Below are positions 1-8,357 of a DNA stretch of 64,000 nt, piece by piece. The DNA lies in NCBI RefSeq assembly GCF_014841105.1, contig NZ_JACYWE010000002.1:220434-284433 (forward strand), in the 5' to 3' direction. Position 1 is the stretch's first letter. Each line of letters begins with the position of its first letter. The notes under the pieces were generated by a model. That model saw nothing but the letters and a program-made list of their open reading frames with translations. It did not search any database and was not told the DNA's origin. A program made the translations under genes and the position numbers. Origin of the DNA: Lolliginicoccus lacisalsi (GTDB taxonomy: Bacteria; Actinomycetota; Actinomycetes; Mycobacteriales; Mycobacteriaceae).

Positions 1-454
1 CGAACACGAACTGGAACGCGATGCCGATGGCAGCTCCAGAGATGACGAACGGGGCGAAGATCGCGCCACGCACGAGGTTGCGGCCCTTGAGCTGCTGATC
101 GAGCAGCAGCGCGAGCGCGAGGCCGAGGACCATGCACCCGCCGACCGCGAGAACGGTGAACAGCACGGTGTTCTGCACGATCGTCCACGAGTCACCTCGG
201 GTGAACCACTCGCGGTAGTTGTCGAGCCCGACGAACACCAGGTCCGGCGAGGCGAGGTTCCAGTCGAACAGTGACAACCGCAGGTTGTCGGCCAGCGGGC
301 GATAGGTGAACAGGGCCAGCAGCAGCAGGTTGGGCCCGGCCAGGGCGAGGAAGAGCAGGTAGTCGCGCCACGGCCGCCCCCGGAATCCGCGCTGGCCGGT
401 CGCGGGCAGCACGCGTTCGGTCGTGGAGGTCACCCGGGTGATCGTGATCGACAC
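1..454 (-). CDS. Sugar ABC transporter permease, MalF/UgpA type (3' end outside window)
   Basis: This gene reads leftwards and runs off the window edge, so only about the first 151 residues are present. A GTG at 452-454 opens a frame with a short cytosolic stretch (residues 1-31), a hydrophobic segment at about 32-52 (YLLFLALAGPNLLLLALF), an extracytoplasmic stretch with SLFDWN and FVGLDNYREWF, and a second segment at about 97-118. The pattern 'GPNLLLLALFTYRPLADNLRLSLFDW' followed by 'FVGLDNY' is typical of the first permease of carbohydrate (CUT1) importers. In that family it forms the membrane channel with a second permease and a solute-binding lipoprotein, which would lie to the left. The start is not backed by a strong ribosome site. 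The sugar cannot be told from this fragment. Confidence 0.85.
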   Translation of the reverse strand, partial: MSITITRVTSTTERVLPATGQRGFRGRPWRDYLLFLALAGPNLLLLALFTYRPLADNLRLSLFDWNLASPDLVFVGLDNYREWFTRGDSWTIVQNTVLFTVLAVGGCMVLGLALALLLDQQLKGRNLVRGAIFAPFVISGAAIGIAFQFVF

Positions 455-590
455 GCGCCAACAGCGGATGAATGCCGGTGAACGCGTCCGTGACGGCGTC
501 GTGAAACCGATCGCGCAGTGCAATCGAGCGATGAGTTTCCGGGACCGGCGGGGTCAATAATCGTGAGTGGAAAAACCTTCGGTGTGCCCC

Positions 591-619
591 TTGCCACAGC
601 GCACCCGATGGCCTAGAGT
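591..619 (+). promoter_or_regulatory. Probable promoter of the VOC gene
   Basis: TTGCCA at 591-596 and TAGAGT at 614-619 are separated by exactly 17 bases and point toward the VOC gene. The expected transcription start (about 626) lies just before the LexA box, so a bound repressor would block early elongation. This is inference from the hexamers and spacing. Confidence 0.5.
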
Positions 620-628
620 TCCACTTGT

Positions 629-644
629 TCGAACGTGTGTTCGA
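629..644. promoter_or_regulatory. LexA (SOS) box
   Basis: TCGAACGTGTGTTCGA is a full match to the mycobacterial/actinobacterial LexA operator TCGAAC-N4-GTTCGA, with no mismatch in either half. It lies 47 bases before the VOC start codon and just after a plausible promoter. The ABC permease start is 174 bases away on the other side, so the VOC gene is the better target. Confidence 0.8.
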
Positions 645-691
645 GTTTTGCTTCACCCAGCATCAGGCAAGCAGCACCGAGAGGACCCATC

Positions 692-1144
692 ATGAGCAGC
701 ACCTCCCCCAGCGTTACCCCGTACCTGACCATCAAGGGCGCCGATGCCGCGATCGCGTTCTACAAGGAGGTCTTCGGCGCTACCGAGGGGCTCCGCCTTT
801 CCATGCCTGACGGTGGCGTGGGGCACGCGGAGCTGACGATCGGGAACGGAATGATCATGCTGGCCGACGAGAACCTGGACTGGGGCAATCGCAGCCCGGT
901 GACGCTCGGCGGCTCCCCCGTGACGATCGCCCTGAGCGTCGAGGACGTCGATGCCGTGGTGGAGAAAGCGGTCGCGAAGGGCTCCACGCTCCAGATGCCC
1001 GTCAGCAACGAGTTCTACGGCGAGCGCGTCGGCGTGATCACCGACCCATTCGGCCACGCATGGCACATCTCCACCCACATCGAGGACGTCAGCGAAGAGG
1101 AGCTGCACAAGCGCATGGCCGCCATGTTCGAGAACGCCGAATAA
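692..1144 (+). CDS. VOC-superfamily (PhnB/glyoxalase-like) protein, probably SOS-regulated
   Basis: A 150-residue protein of the vicinal oxygen chelate fold, of the PhnB type. It starts SVTPYLTIKGADAAIAFYKEVFGA, the usual first beta-alpha-beta unit. It has a second unit ending VITDPFGHAWHISTHIEDVSEEE, which is the classic C-terminal motif of this group. The longer frame from 635 was rejected because the ATG at 692 has GAGAGG at a sensible distance, and the LexA box falls inside the longer version. Family members include glyoxalases, dioxygenases and bleomycin- or fosfomycin-resistance proteins; the substrate cannot be deduced. The operator suggests induction by DNA damage. The gene stands alone and converges on the NmrA-like gene. 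Confidence 0.85.
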   Translation: MSSTSPSVTPYLTIKGADAAIAFYKEVFGATEGLRLSMPDGGVGHAELTIGNGMIMLADENLDWGNRSPVTLGGSPVTIALSVEDVDAVVEKAVAKGSTLQMPVSNEFYGERVGVITDPFGHAWHISTHIEDVSEEELHKRMAAMFENAE

Positions 1145-1430
1145 TCCGCTGAGCAGCCTGCCCCCGAACAGCCTGGGATGCCGCGCCAACCCTTGCTCCG
1201 AGCCCCAACCCGGAGCGGCGCGGCACCCCGGGCCCCTTTCCACCAGGGCGGATACCCGCGGATGCCCCCGCTGGCGGCGGGCTGCTGGTAGGCGGCGGGC
1301 TGCTGGCTCGAACCCAATCTGCTGGTTAATGTCTCGTTCTCAAGCCCGTGTCGTTGCGTGTCGCGTGACATTAGCTAGCAGATCCGAACTGCCCGATTCG
1401 GCAATGCGGGCCCGAGTCGGCCAGGTCCAG
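1145..1430. repeat. Convergent gap with nested inverted repeat and 18-bp tandem repeat
   Basis: Between two converging genes there is an inverted repeat at 1179-1225. Its outer arms are TGCCGCGCC/GGCGCGGCA and its inner arms GCTCCG/CGGAGC, likely a two-way transcription end. At 1273-1308 an 18-bp unit (GGCGGCGGGCTGCTGGTA and a near copy) is repeated twice. No gene is seen here. Confidence 0.6.
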
Positions 1431-2135
1431 CTACCGGGCCGCGGCGTGGGCGAGCGCGGATTCCGTGCGGCAGCCGACGATCGCCGGGGCCTCGCGGATC
1501 AGTTCGTCGTTCACGAGCGCCTCGACCATGAACAGGGCGAAGTCGATTCGCCGGGTGATGTTGCTCGCGAGGACGGGGTCTCCGACGTGACGGCTCCACA
1601 CGGGCAGTCCCTGGCTCTCGCCCTCCTCGAGGTCGCTTCCGCGCACCACTGTCCATAGCGTGTCGCTGGCGAAGATCCGGTCGCAGGCCCGCACTTGGTC
1701 GCGCACATCGACGAGCCGGGCGAGCCGCGCAAGGGCCGATATCGCCGCCACCGTGGCCCGGAACGTGCGGGAGTACTGATCCTTGCCGTCGCGGGTGATG
1801 TGCCAGCCGCACGAGAACACCAGCCGGGCGCCCGGCTCCGCATGGTCGAGCACGGCCTGGGCGGTGCCGCTCGCGTAGTCGTGCACGCCCCAGGGGACCA
1901 GGACGACGAGAACGCCATCGCATCCGGCGACGGCTTGCTTGATCACGTCCGGGTCATTGGTGCGGCCTGGGACGACGGTGATGCGGCCGGCGAACTCGTC
2001 GAGCTTGCCGACGCTCTGCTCGCGGCAGACCCCCACGACCTCGTAGCCGCGCTCGAGGGCGTGGCGGATCATGTACGTCCCCAGCTTCCCTGATGCACCG
2101 ACAATGCATACCTTGCGCATTTCGCGTGACGACAT
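1431..2135 (-). CDS. NmrA-like NAD(P)-binding protein (atypical SDR)
   Basis: A 234-residue protein beginning with a Rossmann motif (KVCIVGASGKLGTYMIRHAL, GxxGxxG type) and a second strand ending VVGVCRE. This is the arrangement of NmrA/TMR-like atypical short-chain dehydrogenases that bind NAD(P) as reductases or redox sensors. No YxxxK catalytic pair is evident. The start was set at the ATG at 2135 because AAGGAG lies six bases before it; a GTG at 2150 opens a longer frame but overlaps that site. The gene is divergent from a TetR regulator, with palindromes between them, so it is probably the TetR target. Substrate unknown. Confidence 0.8.
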   Translation of the reverse strand: MSSREMRKVCIVGASGKLGTYMIRHALERGYEVVGVCREQSVGKLDEFAGRITVVPGRTNDPDVIKQAVAGCDGVLVVLVPWGVHDYASGTAQAVLDHAEPGARLVFSCGWHITRDGKDQYSRTFRATVAAISALARLARLVDVRDQVRACDRIFASDTLWTVVRGSDLEEGESQGLPVWSRHVGDPVLASNITRRIDFALFMVEALVNDELIREAPAIVGCRTESALAHAAAR

Positions 2136-2169
2136 CCCTGGCTCCTTCACTGAGCTCCAGCAACCTTTG

Positions 2170-2203
2170 CCTTACGTCGTAAGATACGCCTTATGGCGTA
2201 AGG
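2170..2203. promoter_or_regulatory. Palindromic operators in the NmrA/TetR divergent region
   Basis: Two palindromes lie side by side: CTTACGTCGTAAG (2171-2183, 5-bp arms) and TACGCCTTATGGCGTA (2185-2200, 6-bp arms). The outer ends also pair, CCTTACG at 2170-2176 with CGTAAGG at 2197-2203. Such a cluster between a TetR gene and its divergent neighbour is the usual repressor site. Confidence 0.7.
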
Positions 2204-2242
2204 TAGTCAATGGTTGATCACCGTCATCCCGAGAGGAGCGCC

Positions 2243-2980
2243 ATGCCAGGCACCGTTGGGGCACCCCGCCGCCGCGCGCGGCCCGGGCTCACTCGCGACC
2301 AGATCCTCGCCGCCGCCATCCGGCTCGCAGACCACACCGGCACCGCCGGGCTCACCATGCGGGCACTGGCCAAGGACCTCGGCGTCGAGGCCATGTCGCT
2401 CTATCACCACATCGCCAGCAAGGACGCACTGCTCGATGCCATGGTCGACCACGTCTTCAGCGAGATCAGCCTCCCCGAGACCGGAACCGGCTGGCGCGAC
2501 GGGATGCTCCAGCGCGCCCACTCCGCCCGCGCCACGCTCCGCGACCATCCGTGGGCGCTCGGCCTCATGGCCTCCCGCTCCACCCCAGGCCCCGCCACGC
2601 TCCGCCACCACGACGCCGTGCTTGGCTGCCTGAGGCACAACGGCTTCAGCCTCCCCCTCGCCGCGCGCGCGGTCGCCCTCCTCGACAGCTACATCTACGG
2701 GTTCGTCCTGCAAGAGAACGGACTCCCGTTCGCCAGCGCCGAGGAGCTCGCCACCATCGCCGACGGCATCCTCGCCACGCCCGCCATCGCCGAGGAATAC
2801 CCGCACCTGACCGAGCTGATCACCGAGCACGCGCTCAAGCCCGGCTACGCCTACAGCGACGAGTTCGACCACGGGCTCGACCTCATCCTCGACGGCCTCG
2901 AGCGCCAGCGCCTCGCTAGCGAAGACCGCCCAGCATCCTCGCCAGCTCCGCGCGGTACGCCGCGACCGTCCGCATCTTGA
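2243..2980 (+). CDS. TetR-family transcriptional repressor (Tet repressor-like C-terminus)
   Basis: A 245-residue regulator. The N-terminal helix-turn-helix is clear: LTRDQILAAAIRLADHTGTA, then TMRALAKDLGVEAMSLYHHI. The rest resembles the TetR_C_1 ligand-binding domain, with FDHGLDLILDGLE near the end. The ATG at 2243 was preferred over the one at 2210 because GAGGAG lies just before it. It is divergent from the NmrA-like gene and probably represses that gene and itself. The last 21 or so residues (rich in Pro, Ser, Ala) are encoded in DNA that also encodes the C-terminus of the converging oxidoreductase, a 65-bp tail-to-tail overlap. Confidence 0.9.
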   Translation: MPGTVGAPRRRARPGLTRDQILAAAIRLADHTGTAGLTMRALAKDLGVEAMSLYHHIASKDALLDAMVDHVFSEISLPETGTGWRDGMLQRAHSARATLRDHPWALGLMASRSTPGPATLRHHDAVLGCLRHNGFSLPLAARAVALLDSYIYGFVLQENGLPFASAEELATIADGILATPAIAEEYPHLTELITEHALKPGYAYSDEFDHGLDLILDGLERQRLASEDRPASSPAPRGTPRPSAS

Positions 2981-5900
2981 TGTCCTCGTATCCGCGCACC
3001 ATGTCCGGCAGGTCAGCGATCGCCACGGCCTCGCCCAGGTTGCCAGCGTCAAGGACGGCACGGACCTCCCGGATCGCGGCGATGTACTCGTCGATAAGCG
3101 CCCGCTCGGTGCGCCGCACCTCGGTGTGGCCGAACGGATCGAGCCGGGTGCCACGCACGCGCTTCATCGTCGCCAGTCCGCGGAACGCAGGCGTGAACCA
3201 CCCGCCCACGCCGATCTTGCGGTCCATGCCCAGCGCCCGCAGCACCGGCGGATGCAACTGGTTGACCACCGTCGCACCCTCACCAAACTCGGCCTCGATC
3301 TCCGCGCGCACGCTCGGATCCAGCGCCAGCCGGGCCACCTCGTACTCATCCTTGTAGGCCATCAGCTTGTGCAGCCCGCGCCCTACCGCCTCGGTCAGCG
3401 CGGTCGAGCCGGCATCCACGCGCGCCTCGGCCCGCCGGGCCTCGGCAAGGAGGCCGACGAAGCGTCGCGCGTACTTGTCGTCCTGGAAATCGATCAGCTC
3501 TTCGATGCGCAGATCGATCGCGTCGGATGGCGCGGGCAAGCCGATCAGCGCGCCCAGCTGCCGCGCCCGCTCAGAGATCCGCGGCGCGGCCTGCTCGGGC
3601 TGCATCATCCGCGACAGCGCTTCCGGGTCGGCCACAGCCTGCCGGCCACGCCGCAGTGCCTGGAGGTTGCGGTCCACCGCCACGCCGTTGAGCATGATCG
3701 CCTGCTCGATCGCGGACTCGCTCACCGGCAGCACCCCGGTCTGCAAGGCAGCGCCGACGAGGATCATGTTCGCGTACTGCTCGTCGCCGAACAGCCGGTG
3801 CGCGAGATCCGCCGCATCGAGGTAGTGCACCTCGCGGGCCACCTCATCGATCGCGCCGTGGATGGCGTCATCGCGGGGGTAGTCCTCGCTCGTGGTCGTC
3901 ACCATCTTGCCGGTGGGCACATGGTGGGTGGAGATCACCGCGACGGTACGGGCGGGATCGGCGACGCGCAGGTTGGCGGGATCGGTGGCCACGAGGGCAT
4001 CGCAGCCGAGATAGAGGTCCGCGCGGCCCTCGCCGACCTTCGCGGAGACCTCCTCGGGCGCGTCGGTCATCGTGATGTCGGAGACCACCGCGCCGCCCTT
4101 CTGCGCGAGGCCAGTCTGGTCGAGGGTGCGCACGGCATGACCGTCGATGACAGCAGCGATAGCGAGGACCTGGCTGATGGTGACCACGCCCGTGCCGCCG
4201 ATGCCCATGATGCGCATGTCGAACTCGTCGCGGCCGGTCGCATACCGCGGAGTCGGCAGCTCATCGAGAGCCAGCGGCTGCAGGTCCTGGTGCTTCGAGC
4301 GGCCGGGAGTGATCGTCATGAACGACGGGCAATCGCCCTTCAGGCACGAGTAATCGAGGTTGCAGGAGGACTGGTTGATGCGGGTCTTGCGCCCGAACTC
4401 GGTGTCCACCGGTTGCACGGACAGGCAGTTGGACTTCTCGCCGCAATCGCCGCAGCCCTCGCAGATGCGCTCGTTGATCATCACCTTCGTGGTCGGTGTG
4501 GGCAGCGTGCCCCTCTTGCGCTTGCGGCGCTTCTGCGCGGCGCACTCCTGATCATGGATGAGCACCGTCACTCCAGGCACGGCGGCGAGCTCGCGCTCCA
4601 CGTCGAGCAGCTCCTCGCGCGGACGCACTTGCACGCCGCGCGGGAGGCGACGCCGCTGGATGCGCGACGGATCCTCGCTGGTGATGACGATGCGAGCGAC
4701 GCCCTCGTCATGGAGCAGGCGGGCCATCTGCTCCACCGGCATCTCCCCCACGGGCCGCTGCCCGCCGGTCATGGCGACAGCACTGTTCGCGAGGAGCTTG
4801 TAGGTGATGTTGACGTTGGCGGCGATGGCAGCCCGGATCGCGAGCGATCCCGAATGCAGGAACGTGCCGTCGCCGATGTTCTGCACCAGGTGGCGCTCGG
4901 TGACGTAGGGGGCCATGCCGATCCACTGCGCGCCCTCGCCGCCCATCTGCGTGGTGCCCAGGACGTTGCCTGTCTGCTTCGGATCCATCAGCAGCACCAT
5001 CGCGTGGCACCCGATGCCACCGCCCACGAGCGTGCCCTCGTTGACGCGGGTGGAGGAGTTGTGCGGGCAGCCCGAGCAGTAGTACGGGCTGCGCACCGCG
5101 AGCGGAACAGAGATGCGATGCGGGCGCGACCGGTGCTGCCAGGCCCGCACGCCCTCGACGTCCCGCCCCGCCAATGCCCGCGCCAGGCCACGGGTGACGG
5201 TGTCGATATCGAGCTCGCCGATAGCAGGGAACAGGACACTGCCGTCGGCGGTGCGGCGGCCCACGATCCGCGGCGCCGATCGGCGTCCGTACAGCACGGA
5301 GCGGATGGCGGACTCGAGGAAGTCATGCTTCTCCTCGATCACGATGATCTCGTCAAGGCCGTCAGCGAACTGCTCGACGATGCGGGGCTCGAGCGGCCAC
5401 AGCATGCCGATCTTCAGCAACCGGATGCCATGGCGGGCGAGCTCATCCTCGCCGAGACCCAGGGTCCGCAGCGCGCTGCGAAGATCGAGATAGGTCTTGC
5501 CCGCGGCGACGATGCCCACCTGATCGCCGGTGCCGCTGCGCGTGATGCGGTTCAGGCCGTTGTTGCGCGCGTACTCGAGCGCGCGGGGCAAGCGGGTCTC
5601 GTGGAGGCTGCGCTCGAGCGCGGCGAGGCTGGCGCCGAGAACCCGTCCCGACGGCTCATGCGTGCTGGGGCCGGAACCACCGAGGATCGGCAAGGACTGG
5701 TGCGGATGGACCCGCACCGTGCTGGCTCCATCAGCGACCGCGGTGACGATCTTCAACCCTGCCCAGGTGCCGGTGAAGCGAGAGAGGTACTGGGCGTGCA
5801 GGCCCATCTCCAGCACTTCCTGGCTATCCGCCGGATACAGCACGGGAATGCGCAAGTCCGCGAAGAGCCGCTCGGTGGCGGACGGAAGGGTCGAGGACTT

Positions 5901-6425
5901 GGCACCCGGATCGTCGCCCACGATAGCCACCGCCCCGCCCCGCGGGTCCGTGCCCATCATGTTGGCGTGGCGCAACGCATCGGCTGCGCGATCGAGCCCC
6001 GGCGCCTTGCCGTACCAGATGCTGGTGATGCCATCGACGCCGTCAACGGTGGCGGCCGAGCGAGCAAGCTGCGCGCCCATGCACGCGGTGGCGCCATGCT
6101 CCTCGTTCAGGCCCGGTTGCAGGCGCACGTCGAGAGGCTCGAGCAAGGCGCGCTGCCGCATCAGCTCGAGGTCATAGCCCGCGAGCGGCGAGCCCTCGTA
6201 GCCCGAGACGAACGTGGCCGTGCGCAGACCAGCGCGGCGATCCTGGCGGGCCCGATCGAGCAGCATCCGCACGAGGCCCTGGATGCCGGTGAGGAAGACG
6301 ACTCCGTCCTCCCGCTCGTAGCGCTCATCGAGGTAGAACCCGTCCGGGCTTGCCTTGCGGCTCGCGCCGGGAGCGCCGTAGCGGGATTGCTCGTGGCGTG
6401 GTCGGTCGTGCTGCGGGATCGTCAT
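2916..6425 (-). CDS. Indolepyruvate ferredoxin oxidoreductase, fused alpha-beta form
   Basis: A 1169-residue fusion of the two subunits of 2-oxoacid:ferredoxin oxidoreductase, the form many aerobic actinobacteria use to decarboxylate aryl or branched 2-oxoacids to acyl-CoA. Domains in order: pyrimidine-binding domain near residues 30-300; thiamine diphosphate domain near 450-620 with GDGTFLHSGS at about 519; a Cys-rich iron-sulfur region at about 655-720 (CEGCGDCGEKSNC, then CNLDYSCLKGDC); a gamma-type domain starting MGIGGTGVVTISQ near 742; and a C-terminal DUF6537-like region from about 955. The ATG at 6425 has GGAGGT seven bases upstream, so the upstream start at 6482 was rejected. An Lrp regulator is divergent, which fits amino acid breakdown. 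The 3' end overlaps the TetR gene by 65 bp. Confidence 0.92.
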   Translation of the reverse strand: MTIPQHDRPRHEQSRYGAPGASRKASPDGFYLDERYEREDGVVFLTGIQGLVRMLLDRARQDRRAGLRTATFVSGYEGSPLAGYDLELMRQRALLEPLDVRLQPGLNEEHGATACMGAQLARSAATVDGVDGITSIWYGKAPGLDRAADALRHANMMGTDPRGGAVAIVGDDPGAKSSTLPSATERLFADLRIPVLYPADSQEVLEMGLHAQYLSRFTGTWAGLKIVTAVADGASTVRVHPHQSLPILGGSGPSTHEPSGRVLGASLAALERSLHETRLPRALEYARNNGLNRITRSGTGDQVGIVAAGKTYLDLRSALRTLGLGEDELARHGIRLLKIGMLWPLEPRIVEQFADGLDEIIVIEEKHDFLESAIRSVLYGRRSAPRIVGRRTADGSVLFPAIGELDIDTVTRGLARALAGRDVEGVRAWQHRSRPHRISVPLAVRSPYYCSGCPHNSSTRVNEGTLVGGGIGCHAMVLLMDPKQTGNVLGTTQMGGEGAQWIGMAPYVTERHLVQNIGDGTFLHSGSLAIRAAIAANVNITYKLLANSAVAMTGGQRPVGEMPVEQMARLLHDEGVARIVITSEDPSRIQRRRLPRGVQVRPREELLDVERELAAVPGVTVLIHDQECAAQKRRKRKRGTLPTPTTKVMINERICEGCGDCGEKSNCLSVQPVDTEFGRKTRINQSSCNLDYSCLKGDCPSFMTITPGRSKHQDLQPLALDELPTPRYATGRDEFDMRIMGIGGTGVVTISQVLAIAAVIDGHAVRTLDQTGLAQKGGAVVSDITMTDAPEEVSAKVGEGRADLYLGCDALVATDPANLRVADPARTVAVISTHHVPTGKMVTTTSEDYPRDDAIHGAIDEVAREVHYLDAADLAHRLFGDEQYANMILVGAALQTGVLPVSESAIEQAIMLNGVAVDRNLQALRRGRQAVADPEALSRMMQPEQAAPRISERARQLGALIGLPAPSDAIDLRIEELIDFQDDKYARRFVGLLAEARRAEARVDAGSTALTEAVGRGLHKLMAYKDEYEVARLALDPSVRAEIEAEFGEGATVVNQLHPPVLRALGMDRKIGVGGWFTPAFRGLATMKRVRGTRLDPFGHTEVRRTERALIDEYIAAIREVRAVLDAGNLGEAVAIADLPDMVRGYEDIKMRTVAAYRAELARMLGGLR

Positions 6426-6650
6426 GGCGGGCACCTCCTGTGGTCGCCCCACCGGGGTGTGGTGGCGGCGGCGAGCACGCATCGGGTGTGATGCAGCTCA
6501 TAGTTGTCCATGTGACTACCATTCAGCGCCCAAACCGCGCCACCGCGCAACCGTGCGGCGATACATTGAGCCAATGGCCCATTCGCGCCCTTCCAGACGA
6601 CGCACCAGCCGGCCAGGTGACCAATCCGCCCGTACGCCCGGAAGGCACTC

Positions 6651-7130
6651 ATGAGCGCCACGTTCGACAAGCTCGACCTCACCATCCTGAGGCTGCTGCT
6701 CGAGCAACCACGCGCCGGGGTCCGCGAGTACGCCCGGCAGCTCGGCATCGCCCGCGGCACCGCCCAGGCCCGCATCGACAAGCTGCAACGCTCCGGCGTC
6801 ATCGCCAGCTACGCGCCCCGCATCTCCCCCACCGCCCTCGGCTTCGGCGGGCTCGCCTACATCCACATCCACCTCGCCCAGGGCCAGCTCGACACCACCA
6901 GCCGCTTGCTCGCCGCGATCCCCGAGATCATCGCCGCGGACTCCATCGCCGGCGAGGGCGACCTCATCTGCCACGTCGTCGCCAAGGACAACCATGAGCT
7001 CGAGCGCGTCATCCAGCGCATCATCGCCACGCCCGGCGTCGTGCGCACCCGCACCGAGATCGTGCTCAGCCGCCGCATCGAGAACCGCGTGATCCCGCTG
7101 ATCGAATCGCTCGCCGCCGAGCTCGGGTGA
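6651..7130 (+). CDS. Lrp/AsnC-family regulator
   Basis: A 159-residue protein with the AsnC-type winged helix at the N-terminus (LDLTILRLLLEQPRAGVREYARQLGIARGTAQARIDKLQRSGVI) and a RAM ligand-binding domain after residue 65. Lrp proteins sense amino acids and usually control a neighbouring operon. Here the divergent neighbour is the indolepyruvate oxidoreductase, the likely target. GGAAGG lies upstream of the ATG. The 225-bp divergent gap shows no clear palindrome. Downstream it converges on the copper genes across a repeat-rich gap. Confidence 0.9.
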   Translation: MSATFDKLDLTILRLLLEQPRAGVREYARQLGIARGTAQARIDKLQRSGVIASYAPRISPTALGFGGLAYIHIHLAQGQLDTTSRLLAAIPEIIAADSIAGEGDLICHVVAKDNHELERVIQRIIATPGVVRTRTEIVLSRRIENRVIPLIESLAAELG

Positions 7131-7194
7131 GGCTGGGCGGTTGGATTGGTCGACTGGTTGGTGGGTTGGCCGGCTGGTTGCTCAGTTGCGGCCG

Positions 7195-7233
7195 GTGGAA
7201 ACTTTTCCCGCTCTGAGCGGGAAAAGTTTCCAC
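7195..7233. repeat. Family A palindromic element, copy 1
   Basis: A 39-bp near-perfect hairpin: 18-bp arms beginning GTGGAAACTTTTCCCGCT, a 3-base loop, and the exact complement. It is followed by a degenerate GC-rich tandem array (units like GGCGGGAACCAGGC, to about 7350). Four other 39-bp copies are in the window. Confidence 0.85.
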
Positions 7234-7411
7234 TGGCGGGGGGGGACACTGGCGGCGGCGGCGGGAACCAAGCGGCGGGAACACTGGCGGCACCGGCGGG
7301 GACACTGGCGGCGGGAACCAGGCGGCGGGAACCAGGCGGCACCGGGCGCAACCAGTGGGGACAACCGACCCCAGCTGCCACCCCAAGCTCCCAGGCGCCA
7401 CGAATCGCCAG

Positions 7412-7439
7412 AGCTGCCACCGAAATTTCGGTGGCAGCT
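7412..7439. repeat. Family D element: 28-bp perfect palindrome
   Basis: A perfect palindrome without loop, with half AGCTGCCACCGAAA. A related, expanded version occurs at 30681-30731. It lies in the convergent gap between the Lrp and YcnI genes. Confidence 0.85.
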
Positions 7440-7534
7440 GTCCACTGAGGGTGGGATCATCAGCGGAAGGGTGGCTGCAACCGGCATCGGCCGCAGGCCC
7501 GGTGAAGGACGCTCCGCCCAGCACCTCCCGGCCA

Positions 7535-7573
7535 GTGGAAACTTTTCCTCCCCTGAGCGGGAAAAGCTTCCAC
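7535..7573. repeat. Family A palindromic element, copy 2, with tandem array
   Basis: Second 39-bp copy (GTGGAAACTTTTCCTC... to GAAAAGCTTCCAC), with a few arm mismatches. It runs straight into a tandem array of a 15-bp unit like CAACCACCAGCCCAG up to about 7665. The gap 7131-7691 holds no gene that I can support; its whole content is these repeats. Confidence 0.8.
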
Positions 7574-7691
7574 CACCAGCCCAGGCAACCACCAGCCCAG
7601 CAACCAGGAACAACCACCAGCCCAGCAACCACCAGCCCAAGAACCACCACCAGCCCCGGAACCACCCGCGGACCCAGCCGCGCCAGGAGTC

Positions 7692-8357
7692 CTACCGCCG
7701 CCCGCTACGCACCAGGGCGAAACCGGCGGCTCCGAGCGCGAGGACCGCGACGAAGAGGGCACTGACCGGCAGCACATTGCTGTCGTCGCCGCCATCGGCA
7801 GCGGTAGTGTCGACGTCCGCGTCGCTGCCACTGGAGTCCATCGCTACGGTGACATACGGCGCTGGAGCGTCGAGCTCGCCCCACTGGTCGATGCTGTCGG
7901 GGATCTCGATCCAGCGGTTGGCGCCTTCCTCGCATTCCTGGATGACGGGCAGCCACAAGACTTCGGGGGCGTCGTCGGCGAGGGTGAGGCTGAGGCCGAA
8001 CTCCTGGAACTGGTCATCAGGAAGGCTGTTGCCGCTGAACACGACTTCGGAGACGCGATCGGTGATGGGACCGTGCGCGCCTTCGATGGGCTCAGGGAGG
8101 TCCTCGCGAATGACCTCGGCGTCCCATCCGGCGATCTGCTCGGCGCCAGCGTTCTCGACGCCTTCGGGGATCTGGACGCGCACGGCGGTGGTGGGCGAGC
8201 CGTCGCAGCCATGGCCCACGCGCAGCGCGGTGCGGAAGTAGCGCGAGCTGGCCTCGTCCGGGTTGGCGGTGACATGCGCGAGCGCGGGCGTGGCGAGCGC
8301 GGGAGCGAGGAGCAGCCCGGCGAGCGCGGCGGCGGCCTTGCGGTTGGTGCTGGTCAT
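7692..8357 (-). CDS. YcnI-like (DUF1775) secreted copper-binding protein
   Basis: A 221-residue exported protein. The N-terminus is a signal peptide ending PALA, so the mature protein starts with His (HVTANPDEA), as in YcnI, where this residue helps bind copper. Conserved features include YFRTALRVGHGCDG and the long beta-sandwich domain. A C-terminal hydrophobic segment (VLPVSALFVAVLALGAAGF) followed by RSGRR anchors it to the membrane. The start overlaps the CopC-CopD stop by four bases (ATGA), so the two are co-translated. Expected role: copper handling outside the membrane. Confidence 0.92.
   Translation of the reverse strand: MTSTNRKAAAALAGLLLAPALATPALAHVTANPDEASSRYFRTALRVGHGCDGSPTTAVRVQIPEGVENAGAEQIAGWDAEVIREDLPEPIEGAHGPITDRVSEVVFSGNSLPDDQFQEFGLSLTLADDAPEVLWLPVIQECEEGANRWIEIPDSIDQWGELDAPAPYVTVAMDSSGSDADVDTTAADGGDDSNVLPVSALFVAVLALGAAGFALVRSGRR

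Noticed and set aside
3126-6491. 1121-codon open frame on the plus strand
   Set aside because: Antisense to the indolepyruvate oxidoreductase; no domain or ribosome site. Such frames are common in GC-rich DNA.
7195-7233. Family A copies as ordinary terminators
   Set aside because: They lack T-runs, and copies 3 and 4 lie in divergent promoter gaps.
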